A stretch of DNA of 64,000 nt, from NCBI GenBank assembly GCA_958510875.1, contig OY294070.1, positions 117,842,703 to 117,906,702 of the forward strand. The letters are read 5' to 3'. The notes under the pieces are model-generated. The model was not told the DNA's origin and did no database searches. It saw only the letters and a list, made by a program, of their open reading frames with translations. The DNA comes from Endomychus coccineus. Its lineage: Eukaryota; Arthropoda; Insecta; Coleoptera; Endomychidae. Position 1 is the stretch's first letter; every line of letters starts with the position of its first letter. Positions 10,420 through 22,115 of this stretch are shown here, piece after piece. The translations under genes were made by a program, and so were the position numbers.

Positions 10420-10806
10420 GAGTCGTGTTCAAAATATTATGTGGATCAATTTAGATTGAAAATATTCTAACTCAGTATAAAGAACATGTTGCCCATATAA
10501 TGGTGAAAAGTCAGCGTCATCCAAATGCATTTTATATTCAGGTCACACTATTTCTCAAGAAAGTTCATCACTCTTGTAACCCAGTAATAACAAATATCTA
10601 GGTAATTTAGAAGGGATGGAAATGTATAAACGAAAAGCAATTGATGAATTCAGATTTATCTCCACCTGCAGTGATCTCTTGTATACCCTATTGATTCCAA
10701 ATAGTATTTAAACAGGCACATTTTGATTTCTAATTTAGTTTACTTTGATGATGGCTACTTGGTAGCCAAAGGTCACCGGTACTTTAACAGTATATTTGGT
10801 GGATAC
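10420..10806 (+). mobile_element. Penelope-like element 3' part (family A)
   Basis: This aligns with 47600-48060 in the same orientation. A decayed frame holds ILTQYKEHVAHI around 10465, which is the R..EH part of a GIY-YIG nuclease, and a later EGMEMYKRKAIDEF. A hammerhead-like motif follows at 10741-10790, where the core reads UUGAUGA and the GAAA box has lost its G. The 2.3-kb transposon at 10807 is inserted just after it, splitting the PLE end from its continuation at 13132. Confidence 0.7.
10741..10790 (+). ncRNA. decayed hammerhead ribozyme motif, family A
   Basis: Stem II GGCUAC/GUAGCC is intact, but C3 of CUGAUGA is U and the following GAAA is reduced to AAA. The stem III region reads AGGUCACC rather than AGGUCCUC. 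Sequence and position match family A, but it should not cleave. Confidence 0.6.
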
Positions 10807-13131
10807 TAGGCTGTGCTAAAAAAAATCGATATTTTTTTATTTCGCTCTTCTTCGAGTGTATCATTCCGCGTTCAAATTCATTCAGGTCCCCCAAATTTGA
10901 AACAAATCGGCTAATATTTAGAGGTGCATCAAGCCCAATACGTGTTTTTTCGAATTTTTCCTCAATTTTTGATAGGTTCCATAACACTGTTCTACAATAA
11001 TGGGATATTTGACACTTGAGAGACATTATTACATTCAAACACAAAGTATTTAATGCATTTCAGTCGCAACATCTACTTTCCACAGATATATTGGCGGAAA
11101 GAACAATTTTCCAACTTTCAACTTCAATAACTTCATATTTTTATGTTCGTGATGCGTCATATGCTCTTTTAACGTCTCGTATCACGTAGCATTGATTGAA
11201 TCGATCATTTCAGAGAAAATTGCCCATCAGTTATGATAATCTACACTCGAGTGGAAAAACGCACCACTTGAAAATGCACCAAAAATGGCAAAAATTCAGA
11301 GTGCCATAACTCGGTTGCGTGTAGTCGAAAATAGATGAATCTTTGAGTTCTAAAAAGCTTGGAATCTTGCTAAGAAAAATATGTTCCTGGTGGCAAAAAA
11401 TTTCTCACTTTGACAGCTCGTAGGCCGAGCCGAAAAAATCTTGGACTCAATCAGACAACAGTTCAATAGATTTCAATCATTTTTCGCAAAAATTCGAGGT
11501 TCAACGATAATTTGGCACAAAGTACTGAATTTTTTTTTTAAAGTTTGTACATTCATAGTGCGATTTTATGTTAAATATTGGTTTACCATTCCACACGCGA
11601 TTTCCAGCACGTGGAATGTTTTGCGACTTCTTCAGAGCCTGATTGACTAAAAAGAACACAACGAAATAGTGGCTTTAGCAGCTATACGGAAACTTGCGAA
11701 CCAGCTCTGGTGCCTCTCAGATGAGGCGATAGGTTTATCTTTGTTCGACGAAAATGTTCCCTCTGACATAAAATTTAAAATGGTTTTGTCATTAGACAGT
11801 TGTAAGGAGTCCGACGAGCCGGTTAAAAGGTTATTATTAAATCCAAATTCTGACACCAAATTCGAGATGTGGAGAACGCGTTGTATGGATGAACTATTCT
11901 CAACATACACGTAACTTGTTGAAAAGATTTGACGTGGACTGCGACTTTTTAACTGAAGATCCATATGCGTGGAAAAACAACGAGCCTTATATAGAAGCGA
12001 AAGAAAAATGTTTATTTTTGCGCGTTACGAATGACACCGCGGAAAGAGGTATAGCGTTAATTAGATAATTCCGAATTGACGAAGAACGAAGAGCAAAAGC
12101 AGTTCCTGTTGAAAGTTGTCGAGGAGCACAGGCGGCAAATTCCAAGCGTTGCGAAAAAAGCGTTAATGTGATGTATGATTACAAATTATTAAATGTATGA
12201 TTATAAATTGTTAAATGATTGTTAAAAATATTTGATTGTAAATACTAGAATGTACTCTGTACTCAACACATTCTATTAACTTTATGACTCGTCGATTAAT
12301 TTTATAAAGATTCATTGATTGAGGTACAAAATTGACAAAGTTGTGGCAAAAAAAAACGCAAAATGGTACCTTTTTTTTTAATTCATAGCTTCTCGCTAAA
12401 TCATCGTAGAAACTCGAATTCTTAGGAAACTTAAAGAAAAATGATGAAATGCATTGACCTGTTGTCTGATTGAGTCCATGATTTTTTCGGCTAGGCCTAT
12501 GAGCTGTCAAAGTGGGACATTTTTTGACACCAGGAACATATTTTTATTAGCGGAGTGGGAGGGGGTGGAATGGATTTGGTATCACATCAACTAGCATCAC
12601 ATTAAAGGGAAGGTTTGACCTTTTCAGAACTTGAAGATTCGTCCATTTTCAAATAAATGCGACCGAGTTAAGGAACTCTGAATTTTTGACATTTTTGGTG
12701 CATTTTCAAGTGATGCGTTTTTCCACTCGAGTGTAGATTATCATAACTGATGGGCGATTTTCTATGAAATTATCAATTCAATCAATGCTACGTGATACTA
12801 GACTACGTTAAAAGAGCATATGACGCATCACGAACCTAAAAATATGAAGTTATTGGAGTTGAAAGTTGAAATTACAGTTTTTAGGCCTTAAAAAAATGGT
12901 TCTTTTCGCTAATATATTTGTGGGAAAGTGGATGTGGCGACTGAAATGCATTAAACACTCAAAACTTCTCAAAAACTGAGGAAAACTTAATAAACACGTT
13001 TTGGGCTTGATGCATCTCTAAATATTAACCGATTTGTTTCAAATTTGGGGAGCCTGAATGAATTTGAACGGAGAATGATATACTCGAAGAAGAGCGGAAT
13101 AAAAAATATCGATTTTTTTTGCCACAGCCCA
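10807..13131 (+). mobile_element. DNA transposon with ~800-bp terminal inverted repeats and 8-bp target duplication
   Basis: The outer ends are TAGGCTGTG..AAAAAAAATCGAT (left) and, reverse complemented, TGGGCTGTGGCAAAAAAAA (right). The arms extend from 10807 to about 11600 and from about 12260 to 13131. Both contain the same ordered blocks, for example TTGAAACAAATCGG, ATCATAACTGATGGGC and GACTCAATCAGACAACAG. The flanks carry GTGGATAC at 10799-10806 and 13132-13139, an 8-base target duplication. Eight-base duplications occur with hAT, P and Merlin elements; the TAG start is compatible with hAT. The centre holds a protein remnant (11669-12171) not related to any transposase I can name. Confidence 0.85.
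11669..12171 (+). pseudogene. element-encoded conserved arthropod protein, broken
   Basis: The open part reads ALAAIRKLANQLWCLSDEAI, GLSLFDENVPSDIKFKMVLS, then a frameshift, then FDVDCDFLTEDPYAWKNN, LRVTNDTAERGIALI, a stop, and in another frame LTKNEEQKQFLLKVVEEHRR to a stop at 12169-12171. The string 'VNDHAERGVALI...LTKDEEQ...FLLQVVEEHRK' is, from memory, the C-terminus of a large uncharacterised protein family found in many arthropod genomes. Its position inside long inverted repeats indicates that the family belongs to a transposon. At least two lesions make this copy non-functional. No catalytic motif is visible. Confidence 0.65.
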
Positions 13132-14083
13132 GTGGATACGGGTGATTCTTAGTTAGGTAAGTGTTATGGGATTACCATGTGAAATTTCACATGAAACGTG
13201 AAAAAACGTTCCCGAGTCCTAACCAATTTAAAAAAATAAAATACAATCATTACAGCTGGCTGGCAAATACATTCCATGTGAAGAAAATCCCAGTAGGTTC
13301 GTTCAGATGAAATTTTCCTCGATTTTCAAGGATTTGTATATTTAGTGCAGTCAAATAGGTATTGGATCCTTGGGAAATGAATCATTTTGATGGGACAAAG
13401 TGCATTCTCTCCATAATGTCACCACAAATAAAGTTACGCCAATTGTTCATATTGTTTATGAACAATAAATGAACAATTGAATCAGCTCATTTTTGAGAAT
13501 ACATAAAAATTTCTAAAAAATGCAAAGTTTGACCGTTTTTGATCGTATAAAGTCTATTTTTGTTACAAACAATTTATTTATTAACAAAGTGGATGAATTC
13601 GATCAAAACTCCTATTTTTGGTATTGTGAGTTCGAATTTATCGTCAATATCGACAAATGTATACCCACAAATTTGCTAATCTGTTATAAACAAATTGTTT
13701 TTATCATTAAATATACGAATTTGACCAAAATTTCGAGTTTTCAGCCGTTGTCGGATAATGTTGGCCTCTTGAGTACGATTTTATTGCTATTATGGTCTTT
13801 AATGTATACATAAATTTTTGAATTGTTGATTAAGTTAAGCTTACAGGCAAAATTCATCAGATTACGCATGATGAAAATTGATGGTTTTTAGAGATGGGTG
13901 AATTATTTCGTCATACGTAAAAATAATTTGCCCCGAAATATTCTATAGCAGCCAAATAAAAATGTGTCAAACTAACCACTAGCTAGCCCACCTCAAAAAT
14001 TGACCAAGAAAAACGTGTACACTGGGAAGTAGTTACAATATGGGAACATAGGTCATGAATATTAATAACAATGGACAACTTAC

Positions 14084-14359
14084 CTCAATCCTAAGTATCT
14101 TCTCGTTCTTCGATCCCCATATTGTGTCCACAACCACCTCACCAGAAATAAAGAAACCCACATTCTTTGAACCACCACCTTTTTCGTTTAGTAAAACAGT
14201 CGAATGTAATTTGTAAATCAGAGATTCACCAGGCGTAAATAACTGAGTGTTGCCGTGTTGACCTGCTGCTGAAGATAATAACACAAATCCATAACATATG
14301 CTCAGTGTCCAAGCAGGAAGAATATACAATATCGAAAACGAATTCCAGGGCAACATCAT
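14084..14359 (-). CDS. Mtp: Mtp exon 1 with signal peptide
   Basis: This is the first coding exon of the microsomal triglyceride transfer protein large subunit, an endoplasmic reticulum lumen protein that loads neutral lipid and phospholipid onto lipoproteins such as lipophorin, as a heterodimer with protein disulfide isomerase. The Met at 14359 is first in frame after an upstream TAG. Residues 1-33 form a signal peptide: an Asn/Trp start, then a hydrophobic core (FSILYILPAWTLSICYGFVL) ending near SSAAG. The mature start follows: LFTPGESLIYKLHSTVLLNE, then VGFFISGEVVVDTIWGSKN, the first strands of the large lipid transfer beta-barrel. The exon ends in phase 0 at GAG before GTAAGT. Vitellogenin or apolipophorin are alternatives, but length, exon wording and the lack of a Ser-rich tract favour MTP. 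Confidence 0.85.
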
Positions 14360-15000
14360 GCTCAGACCTCGAGCCAGTAGGAATTTCTATCGAAAAGTGA
14401 TAATTTCTAATAAAATCGGAGAACGTTCACTCAAATTGGTTATCACATTTTATTATAAACACTTTGCTTCTTGTGTCTTGACATCGCTACATTTTATCAA
14501 GAGGTCAAAGATTGAACTTCTATCTTGATGTTTGTGAATTATTCCTGACTTTGAACTTGTTCATTCTAACCTTGCGCCAATCGCACCTCTCTGCGTTTCT
14601 AGAAATAAGGCAAAATGGATTAGGTCATCAGAAAAAGCATCAGTCATTTAGAGATAACAGAAGCAATAAAACTAATTATTATTAGAGTATTGAAATCAAC
14701 TAAATAAATGACCTCATAAAACTAAGTTCATTGGTTTCTGAACAGATTATGAGCTGTAAAATTGCATCAGATAAAACAATATATCTACCCTCACTTGTTT
14801 GTATATATGCATATTCATAATACATCTATTCTAATGCAATGAATTTCCATAGGAATATTCAAGTGCTAATAAAATTAATTGGATATGCGTTAGATTTAAA
14901 TATATGATAATAATTTAAAATAAAATACCTGAAAATCTATGACAATCAAATTCTAGACTTTTGAAACAAAAGTTGAAATTCTTCCTTACAAACAGAATTA
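14360..15000 (-). other. upstream region of Mtp, no element recognised
   Basis: This is the presumed 5' flank and untranslated region of Mtp. It is AT-rich. No convincing TATA box or repeated factor site is evident by eye. Confidence 0.4.
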
Positions 15001-15280
15001 AATAATGATTGCCCCAGATATGAATTATATATAAATTCTCGGAAAATATAACTAACACATTTGCTTATTATTTTCGGCTTTGGCTACGTTTCGGTCCCAC
15101 AACCATCATCAGAACACGTATTATATCTAAAACGGGATTTCTTAAAGCTAATTGTATCAGCACAAAGCGTCCTTATCGCAACAATTTCAAATTAAAATAG
15201 CCCACGTTACCGAAATGAATAGAAACACGAAAAAAGTATGAAATAAATGTTGCGCTTAAACCTACTAACCGTGTTGGGGA
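15000..15280 (-). mobile_element. Penelope-like element remnant (family B)
   Basis: The minus strand matches 61190-61390 on the plus strand. Shared blocks include CGCTTTGTGCTGATACAATT, AAGAAATCCCGTTTTAGA, TAATACGT, a CTGATGATGG hammerhead core and CCGAAAATAATAAGC. No coding frame survives. The link to PLEs is inferred from the hammerhead and the resemblance of its layout to PLE ends. Confidence 0.6.
15073..15118 (-). ncRNA. hammerhead ribozyme-like motif, family B (stem I decayed)
   Basis: The minus strand reads CUGAUGA (15112-15106), stem II GGUU-GUGG-GACC, GAAA (15092-15089) and then CGUA. Core boxes and stem II are intact. The stem III/cleavage segment is CGUAGCC, where the sister copy at 61293 has the palindrome ACGUACGU. 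Stem I (CGUGUU against AAAGCCG) is mostly unpaired, so cleavage is doubtful. Confidence 0.6.
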
Positions 15281-16104
15281 AATAATAATCTAAAACCTTT
15301 AATACCTAGAGATAAACAAACCCACACAGTATACAAATTGAATTGTTTAGATTGCAATGGGGCTTATACAGGAACCTCTATGGCCATAAGTATAGCATAA
15401 GAAACAAAAACTTAGAAAATTGATTTGATTATAACCATCCATTCGATTACAAAAATGTTAATTAATAGATAATTATGATACAAATTGAAGGAACTAAAAT
15501 CGAACACTTTTTGATCGTCGCAAATGGTCCAAAAAAAAATGGTAAAAATGGCCAAAACCGGTTTTTCACGTCGCACATCGTTGGATTAAGTTAAAAAGGA
15601 AAAACCTTTCAATGAGCTTATGCGCCGTGAGAAGACGGAAAAAATGAACTGCGGATGAATACGATTGGTCAAGCGGTGACCCCGCAAATTGCAAAAAACC
15701 ATCGATTTTGCTCGAAATTTCAAAAATTCACAACTCTTGTTCTTTTGAAGATTAAGAGCTGAAATTTTGATAGGTTGTAGCTTTTGTGCCCACCAAGTAC
15801 CACACAAAATTTCAGGTACGGATGTACATTTTTTGCAAACCGCAGCTCAAGGAAAAAAAAAGCACCTTTGTAAGATGACCCTAAAAAAGTTGTGGTACGG
15901 TAACCCGCAATTTTTCTTACTTGATCAGTTTCTTCAATAGTTAATGAACAACTTACCAAATTTTCAACCTCTTATCTTCCGTAATAGTTGGTGAAACAAT
16001 TATTTTAAATAATTGTATTTCGTGCGCTTGACTGTGAGGCGCGCGTGGAAGGGGGAGCCGCCGCGCTAGGCTCATAAAAAACAACAATATCTCGGGAACC
16101 CTTG
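15281..16104. other. no gene recognised
   Basis: AT-rich intergenic DNA. The part 15480-15960 resembles ordinary dispersed-repeat sequence (poly-A/T runs), but I find no second copy in this window. Confidence 0.4.
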
Positions 16105-16340
16105 CTCGAAAATCGATGTTTTTTTTTAAATCTGTACTACCATTCAATAATATTGAGATTGCGCATATTTTAAAACTTCTAGTAATGTCGGAAGTACTCT
16201 AAATAATAAATAGTAATAATGAATAGATCGAATAGCGCAATGTATTTTTTTAGAGTACTTCCGACATTACTAGAAGTTTGAAAATACGCGCAATCTTAAT
16301 ATTATTGAATGTTAGTACGGATTTAAAAAAAAACATCGTG
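16105..16340. repeat. palindromic element, ~100-bp arms
   Basis: The left arm 16105-16205 (AAAATCGATGTTTTTTTTTA... ending AGTAATGTCGGAAGTACTCT) pairs with the right arm 16250-16340 (AGAGTACTTCCGACATTACT... ending AAAAAAAACATCG). The loop is about 45 bases. It could be a foldback MITE; the outer boundaries are not sharp and no target duplication is clear. Confidence 0.85.
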
Positions 16341-19300
16341 TTATGCACTACATTCATTTGTTAATTGAAAATGTTTTTTCATTGTTTATTAATAGTAATA
16401 ATCACGAGCCCCCATTTTTTTTCTGACTAACGATGTGTAAGCTATTCTGAACACGATGCAAAAAGAATTTCGCATTTTCGTGAGGTCTTTAAAATTTTAG
16501 TAATGACACCTATTTTTTCACACTTTGACTGGACTACATTATAAAATCATGTAATATATAAAATGGTACTCCACGAATAAACCGATGGTAAAACCTTTGA
16601 TTATACAACACCCTCTCGGCCCTACAGACCGGAATCGATTTTCACTATTATTACTATTATATGTAAACTTGTGTCGATTGGGTTCAAATAATAAAGAATG
16701 AATAATGAAATACAGTGTTACTACTCCATCAATTGATTATCAATAGGTACCGCAGTTATTTTGAAAGGAAAAGTGGACGACTTTCTTGACCCACCGATAG
16801 GAGAATTCTAACTATTCGGTTGTTTTCTGTGTGCAAATTGTCTACAAAATGCGAAACACTCTCGAGAATCGTCTATATCTATCACATAAGTAACGATACG
16901 TATGAGTATGATTAAAGATAGCAAGTGTGACTTGTTTTACTGATTACGGAATTTGAATTCAGCTAATTCTTGATGACTATTGCAACTTTGCGCTTGATCT
17001 TTACAACTCTTATCACTAATTAGTTCACTCACTTTCTTGGCCACAGATAAGAAGGAAACTATGAATTTAAACAAAGTTCACTGCACATGTGTACATTGAG
17101 AAACACACTTTAAATTTTAGTATCTGAGCGGGCTTCTGCTACAGTGAGTACACTACACTGTCGACTAGAGGATTCATTAAAGAATTCAAGTGGGAAAACA
17201 AGAAACCGGATTGTTATGCAGGCTGATTAAGACCAAGAATGAGGCAGTGGCGGAGGTCGCGATACTTTGGGGAATATGATTAATGATAATAGTATTACGT
17301 TCAGTTTCACTAGATATAATCTTATCACTATAGTAAGATAGTAAGAATGGAACAGTATTTCATGTTAAGAACGGAAATGACTTATTAAAGTGCAAGTTAT
17401 TTCTAAACGAGTACTTCAATAGTATTTTTTCGCATATTGTGCAGTAATGCATTGCATTAACGACCTCAAAATCGTACAGTAATGAGACATTTTATTGCAT
17501 AGCAACCATTACAGCATAGCAACGAGTACTGCATAAAAACATCAGTATCATTTAAAATACAATTACACAAAGAAGGAAAACGTTTATTTTAAGTATTATG
17601 AGTATTATGACAGTAAATATTGAAAGAACAGTTGTTTAAGTTAGAAAAGGTTACAACTTCTGACATCAATTCCTTCAAATCTCTTGGTGTTTCTCCACTC
17701 GCAGAAAATATTAAATACTTTCTCGTACCTCTCCTTTTTTTACCGGAGGTGAACTAGAGGAAGCTTCCTGAGCTGCATTTATGATATCTTTTATTTTAGA
17801 TTTTCTCAGTAACTATTATTATAGACAGATTTTGACATGAAATACAAAATAAGCAATTATTTACAAAATGCGAAAAAATAGTATACGCACCTCGATAGAA
17901 AAATGATTTTACTTGAAATTTCACTTTTCTGAACTTGATACGTAATGTACTATTATAGCAATGTGTCGTCGTGAAACGTTTTACTGAAATTACGAATTTT
18001 AAATTTGAATCTGTATTATCAGTAAAGCTATTCCATTAGGTCGCTTTTGAATAGTCGCTATTATAGTGGCAACTACATGTTCTCGCTGTCAACAAAATTG
18101 ACAGTGCATCTTGTTCGGGCGACGTAAGCAGGAGAGAAATTTAATCTAAAAACACCAATACAGTGTGAAAATTGACTGCAAGCAACTCCATAAAGAGGTA
18201 CGAAAAAAAAAGTTTTAAAATTATCTTTTGTAGATGATAGGAGTCCAGAAAGTGTCGATAGACCTAGTGATGTAATTTTTCACTTTCCAACCGGAAATTA
18301 ATGACGTAAAGTTGATTTTATAGGACAGTATGAAATAAGCATTTAACCACGGAACAAAAATTATTGAAGATATTATATAGCAAGTGAGGGTGTTTAGTTA
18401 GAATATTATGTTCAAGGTGCAGATATATAAACAAAATGACAGGTAACGAAAAAAGAGCAAAATAGCAATGCCTATTTTATTTTCATTTGAATTTAAATTA
18501 GACTCGCTTGTCATTTCAAGGGCTTATATCTAAATTTTAGGAATATATAAGATGACTAAAAATTTAAATATTAAAATTTAAGAACAAAACGAGTTTTACA
18601 TTTATTCCAATAAAAATTTTTGGTACTGACACAGCAAAGCACATCTCTACTTTTGATGAAATTTTACTTTACATTAACTATTTCAACTGTTTCAGATATT
18701 ATTTAAATTTATACAAAATGAAACACAATTTTTGTTATTTCACGGTTCGCATGTTGGAGGTTTCTTTGATATTTATATTGAGATTCCTTATTTTAAAATA
18801 CATTTTACATTCGCGAACGGCCAGATTAAGATGCAGCATCCTCTTCCACCTTTTGTTTACTTTTGGGCAATCGCAATTTTTTGTGAAACACAAATCATCA
18901 TCCTAAAATTGTTTCGCAGTTGTACTTCCCTCACTATACATTAGTAGGTACGGGGGAAGTTTTGAAATCAAACTAAAAAAGAAATTTAGGATTTTCCCGT
19001 CTTGAGTCTTTCTGAATTCGTCAAGACTATTTTTGCAACGATGTTTGTGGGTGCATGCGTGTGTGCGTCATCCAGTGTGCAGACGATTGTGTCATTCTCA
19101 ATGGTCAAACGAATTTGAAAATTCACAAATCGCTCTAATTTGGTGAAAGTTTGAATTACATAGTTTTGGTTCACAGTAGCCCCTTGTAAGTGGCATGTTT
19201 TTTTTCAACAACTGGCAATAATAACAAACATTTTCCACCAGGTTAGAAGCTGTGTTTGTGCATTTCATTTAGCCTACTAAATTAACTGTCCAGCTCCAAG

Positions 19301-20502
19301 AAATTGCCTCTATAAAAAAGCTTGGCACTAGGTGCAAATGTATGAGAATTACATGCTTTTCAATATACAACAATTCCGAAAAAGGGTTCGTGCAATAAAA
19401 AAATCCAAAATTTGATGTGCCTGACAATACACGATTCGGCCTGTGAGAGCTATTGTTCATTGAACCTTTCTCCACCAATAGAAAGTAGTGCCAAGGTGTC
19501 TTCATTCAGGCCACCCATATCGTTCTAGCTCCTAGACTATTACGACAGATTCAAGTAGAAAGAGAACATAAATCATTGAATTTAACAAATTCATCCTATA
19601 TCATGATATCAATGACTGCTTCAAACAGTGAACCTATAACATAACGTTGCTGGAAATAGGCAGCCTCTTCAATTCTATATTCTCTGCCACTGATATCTTT
19701 GTTAGATAGGCAGTGGTAACAAGTAATAACCGAACACTCGAATCAACAACATAAGAATCCGGATAACGTGTACTTGTTTGTGATTTTATACCGTTAATAG
19801 ACAGTTATAATTTACCTCCTATTTGTCTGATGTAGACACGTCATGTGTCGCTCTGTAACTTTTTCGTTCTGTTTATTCTCGCTATGAATTATTATTTACA
19901 AGACAGTATTATTACGCGAAATTCAATTGGAACAAGTTCAATTCATTGTTTCCTTATCATTATGTTTCCATAATTATTAGCAAGGTACTTACCTAGGGTT
20001 ATAAAGCGTAACGGGTTCGTTACAGAAAATCAGTTCCTTTTAAATTCAATGGGTTCCTCATTATCGTAAAGTTTCGTACTTATCTATTACCATAAACCAT
20101 TCGTCAATTGCCATCACAAATAATGTCATGTAGTATTAGTATTTATTTTCGTTTTGGTCTTATGACTTTGATAAGACTTAAAAACCATGACTAATTTATC
20201 ACTTAACTGCTTAATATTTCCTACATTAACTCTAATAACAAATCAAAATAAATTCAGAAAGTGTCTAAGGGGGAGGGTGGTCAATTACCTTTTTTTTATC
20301 TAGATATCATCACTGGTGTCGCTATTAAATCATTAGCTAACTAGAGTTCAGTGGGTTCCATCATAACCTTACAAACATATTTATGTAACATTTACATAAA
20401 TTTTCAAGCATTTGACGACTTACATAAACGTAATTTTACTAAATCTGGTTATCTGGGGCTGTGCAGTACTCTACATACACATCGTCTTACGAATAATACA
20501 AG
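16341..20502. other. no gene recognised, ~4.2 kb intergenic
   Basis: AT-rich DNA between Mtp and the first mariner. Short open frames occur (for example near 18718-18944), but they have no recognisable domain, overlap in different frames and look random. The segment 19000-19200, containing GTGTGTGCGTCATCC, resembles a dispersed repeat. No RNA gene was seen. Confidence 0.5.
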
Positions 20503-21620
20503 ATGAAAGTGAATTTCGCGTGATTGATTGATTAAACATTATTTCTTGCTTGGAAAAAACATTTCTGCAAACGAACACATTGTTTATTAAAAATTATGGG
20601 AACTCCTCACCATCGATTGGACCGATTCACAAGTGGATTACTGTGAATCGTTTTTCGTTGTGATAGTATGACCACAAACGACGCCGAAGGTTCTGGTCGT
20701 CCAAATGAGGTTAAAATGCCAGAAATCGTCGATAAAATCCATGGTACGATATTGAACGATCGGCGAGTTAAAGTGCCCAAGATTGCTGAGGCTATGGGCA
20801 TCTCAACCGAACAGGTGCGGAACATTTTACATACGTTTTTGAATATGAGAAAGCTACCTCTGCCATATGGGACCCGCATTTGCCCTCTGTTGACAACAAG
20901 CGCGACTGTGTGATAACTTTAAAGGAATGTTTGGAGATTTTCAAGCGCGATAAGAAAAAATTTTTGCGCCGTTTCCTAACCGTGGACGAAACAGTGATCC
21001 ATCACAACACACCAGAGACCAAAGAACAGTCGAAACAGTGGACTTGTCCTGGCAAATCGAAGCCGAAAAAGGCCAAAATGAGTTTATTGGCCAACTAAGT
21101 CATTGTGACAATTTTTTTGGGATGCACACGGCATTGTCCATATTGATTACCTTGAAAAGGGCAAAATGATCACAGACGTTTATTATGTAGATCTGTTGAA
21201 TCAATTCGAAGGCGATGTGAAGCGAGAGAGCAAAGAAAAAGTGCTATTCCACCAACACAACGCACCAGCGTACAGATTCGTAGTCGCAATGGCAAAATTT
21301 CATGAATTGCGCTACGAATTGGTTCGCTATCCACCATATTCTCCAGATTTGGGCCCCTGTGAAGTTTATCTATTTCCAAACTTGAAGAAATTGCTCGGCA
21401 GAATGGGATTTGATTCTAACGATGAGTTCATCACTGGAGCAAACACCTATTTTGAAGTATTGCCGAAATAGTATTATTTGGAAGGGATCAAAAAATTTGA
21501 AAAACATTGTGTACGAAGTGTATCGGGCTACAAAAGGAGATTATGTTAAGAAATAAAATAAGTTTTGACCAACTAAATCATTTATTTCTCATTTTTCAGG
21601 GACTTTTCACTTATCCCTCG
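20503..21620 (+). mobile_element. mariner transposon, 5' truncated (copy 1)
   Basis: The DNA aligns with copies at 37124-38443 and 61875-63133. The 3' inverted repeat is present (TTTTTCAGGGACTTTTCAC..CCCTCG, followed by TA at 21621). The 5' repeat and first codons are missing: similarity starts at AAAGTGAATTTCGCG. The transposase is broken into three frames. Mariner elements are cut-and-paste transposons of about 1.3 kb that duplicate TA. Confidence 0.88.
20506..21551 (+). pseudogene. mariner transposase (D,D34D), broken
   Basis: Segments read DRRVKVPKIAEAMGISTEQV (helix-turn-helix region), then RRFLTVDETVIHHNTPETKE with the first catalytic Asp, then a frame change to HIDYLEKGKMITDVYYVDLL (second Asp zone lost in the gap), then FHQHNAPAYRFVVAMAKFHE and YSPDLGPCEVYLFPNLKK. 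The expected PCD of the third catalytic Asp is PCE here, and HQDNAPAH is HQHNAPAY. Several frameshifts and catalytic changes make it inactive. Confidence 0.85.
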
Positions 21621-21781
21621 TATATGAAGATTTGAGATCGTGAACTAGCAACATCGTCTATGTATATATAGTGGGTATTGGAACGTTATTCTTAGAAATA
21701 TTATTTATCAACACAAAGGAACAGGGAGACATGCAAATAAATTACATCGCGTTATTATTGATAGGACGGTAAAATTTACAG

Positions 21782-22115
21782 ATTTAAACAATGTGATTGA
21801 AGTAAAAGCGAGTCAAACGATGAAAACTCTGAGTTTTACAGGTTATTCTAGTGCATTGTAAGCAACTGCATCATCTTCCTTTCTGCAGTTCTCATGGGGA
21901 ACTTGTACAATTATTGTGGCTTCCTGTTCTGTTTGTCAGCAATCAGTGACTAATATATCTATTTCTAAACTTCAAACTGTAATGTTCGGAAAAGAACTAT
22001 AGAAGAATTATTTGGTAACATTTGTTATTTGAACTTCAGAGGAGGCAAAAAAGAAACCAGGAAGAACAAGATCAAGCATTAATTGGATCAGTAGTTCTCA
22101 GCAATATCAAACTAC
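21782..22115 (+). pseudogene. duplicated, decayed Ctf18 exon 2 fragment
   Basis: This region is collinear with the 5' half of Ctf18 exon 2 (24606 onward). It opens with CAG/ATTTAAACAATGTGATT against CAG/ATTTAAACGATGTGATT. Shared runs follow: CTGAGTTTTACAGGTT, AAGCAACTGCATC, TTGTGGCTTCCT, AACTATAGAAGAATTATTTG, GGAAGAACAAGATCAAGCAT. It has indels and stops (for example TTGTAAGCAAC). The similarity begins at the intron acceptor, so the copy came from genomic DNA and not from spliced RNA. Part of the preceding sequence (21690-21775) recurs loosely at 22420-22500. Confidence 0.85.

Larger units (their letters stand above)
8144..14083 (-). other. Mtp intron 1
   Basis: About 5.9 kb between exons 1 and 2. 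It carries a 143-bp tandem array (8985-9852), a PLE-type fragment with a decayed hammerhead (10420-10806) and a 2.3-kb DNA transposon (10807-13131). The remainder, 8160-8840, 9860-10420 and 13140-14030, is AT-rich with no gene seen. Confidence 0.8.

Noticed and set aside
13520..13813. 97-codon plus frame inside Mtp intron 1
   Set aside because: Phe/Ile/Asn-rich by AT bias, with no domain; a chance frame is more likely.
18718..18944. Two overlapping 62-70 codon frames
   Set aside because: They overlap in different frames, are AT-rich and hydrophobic by composition, and have no start context, domain or splice partner.
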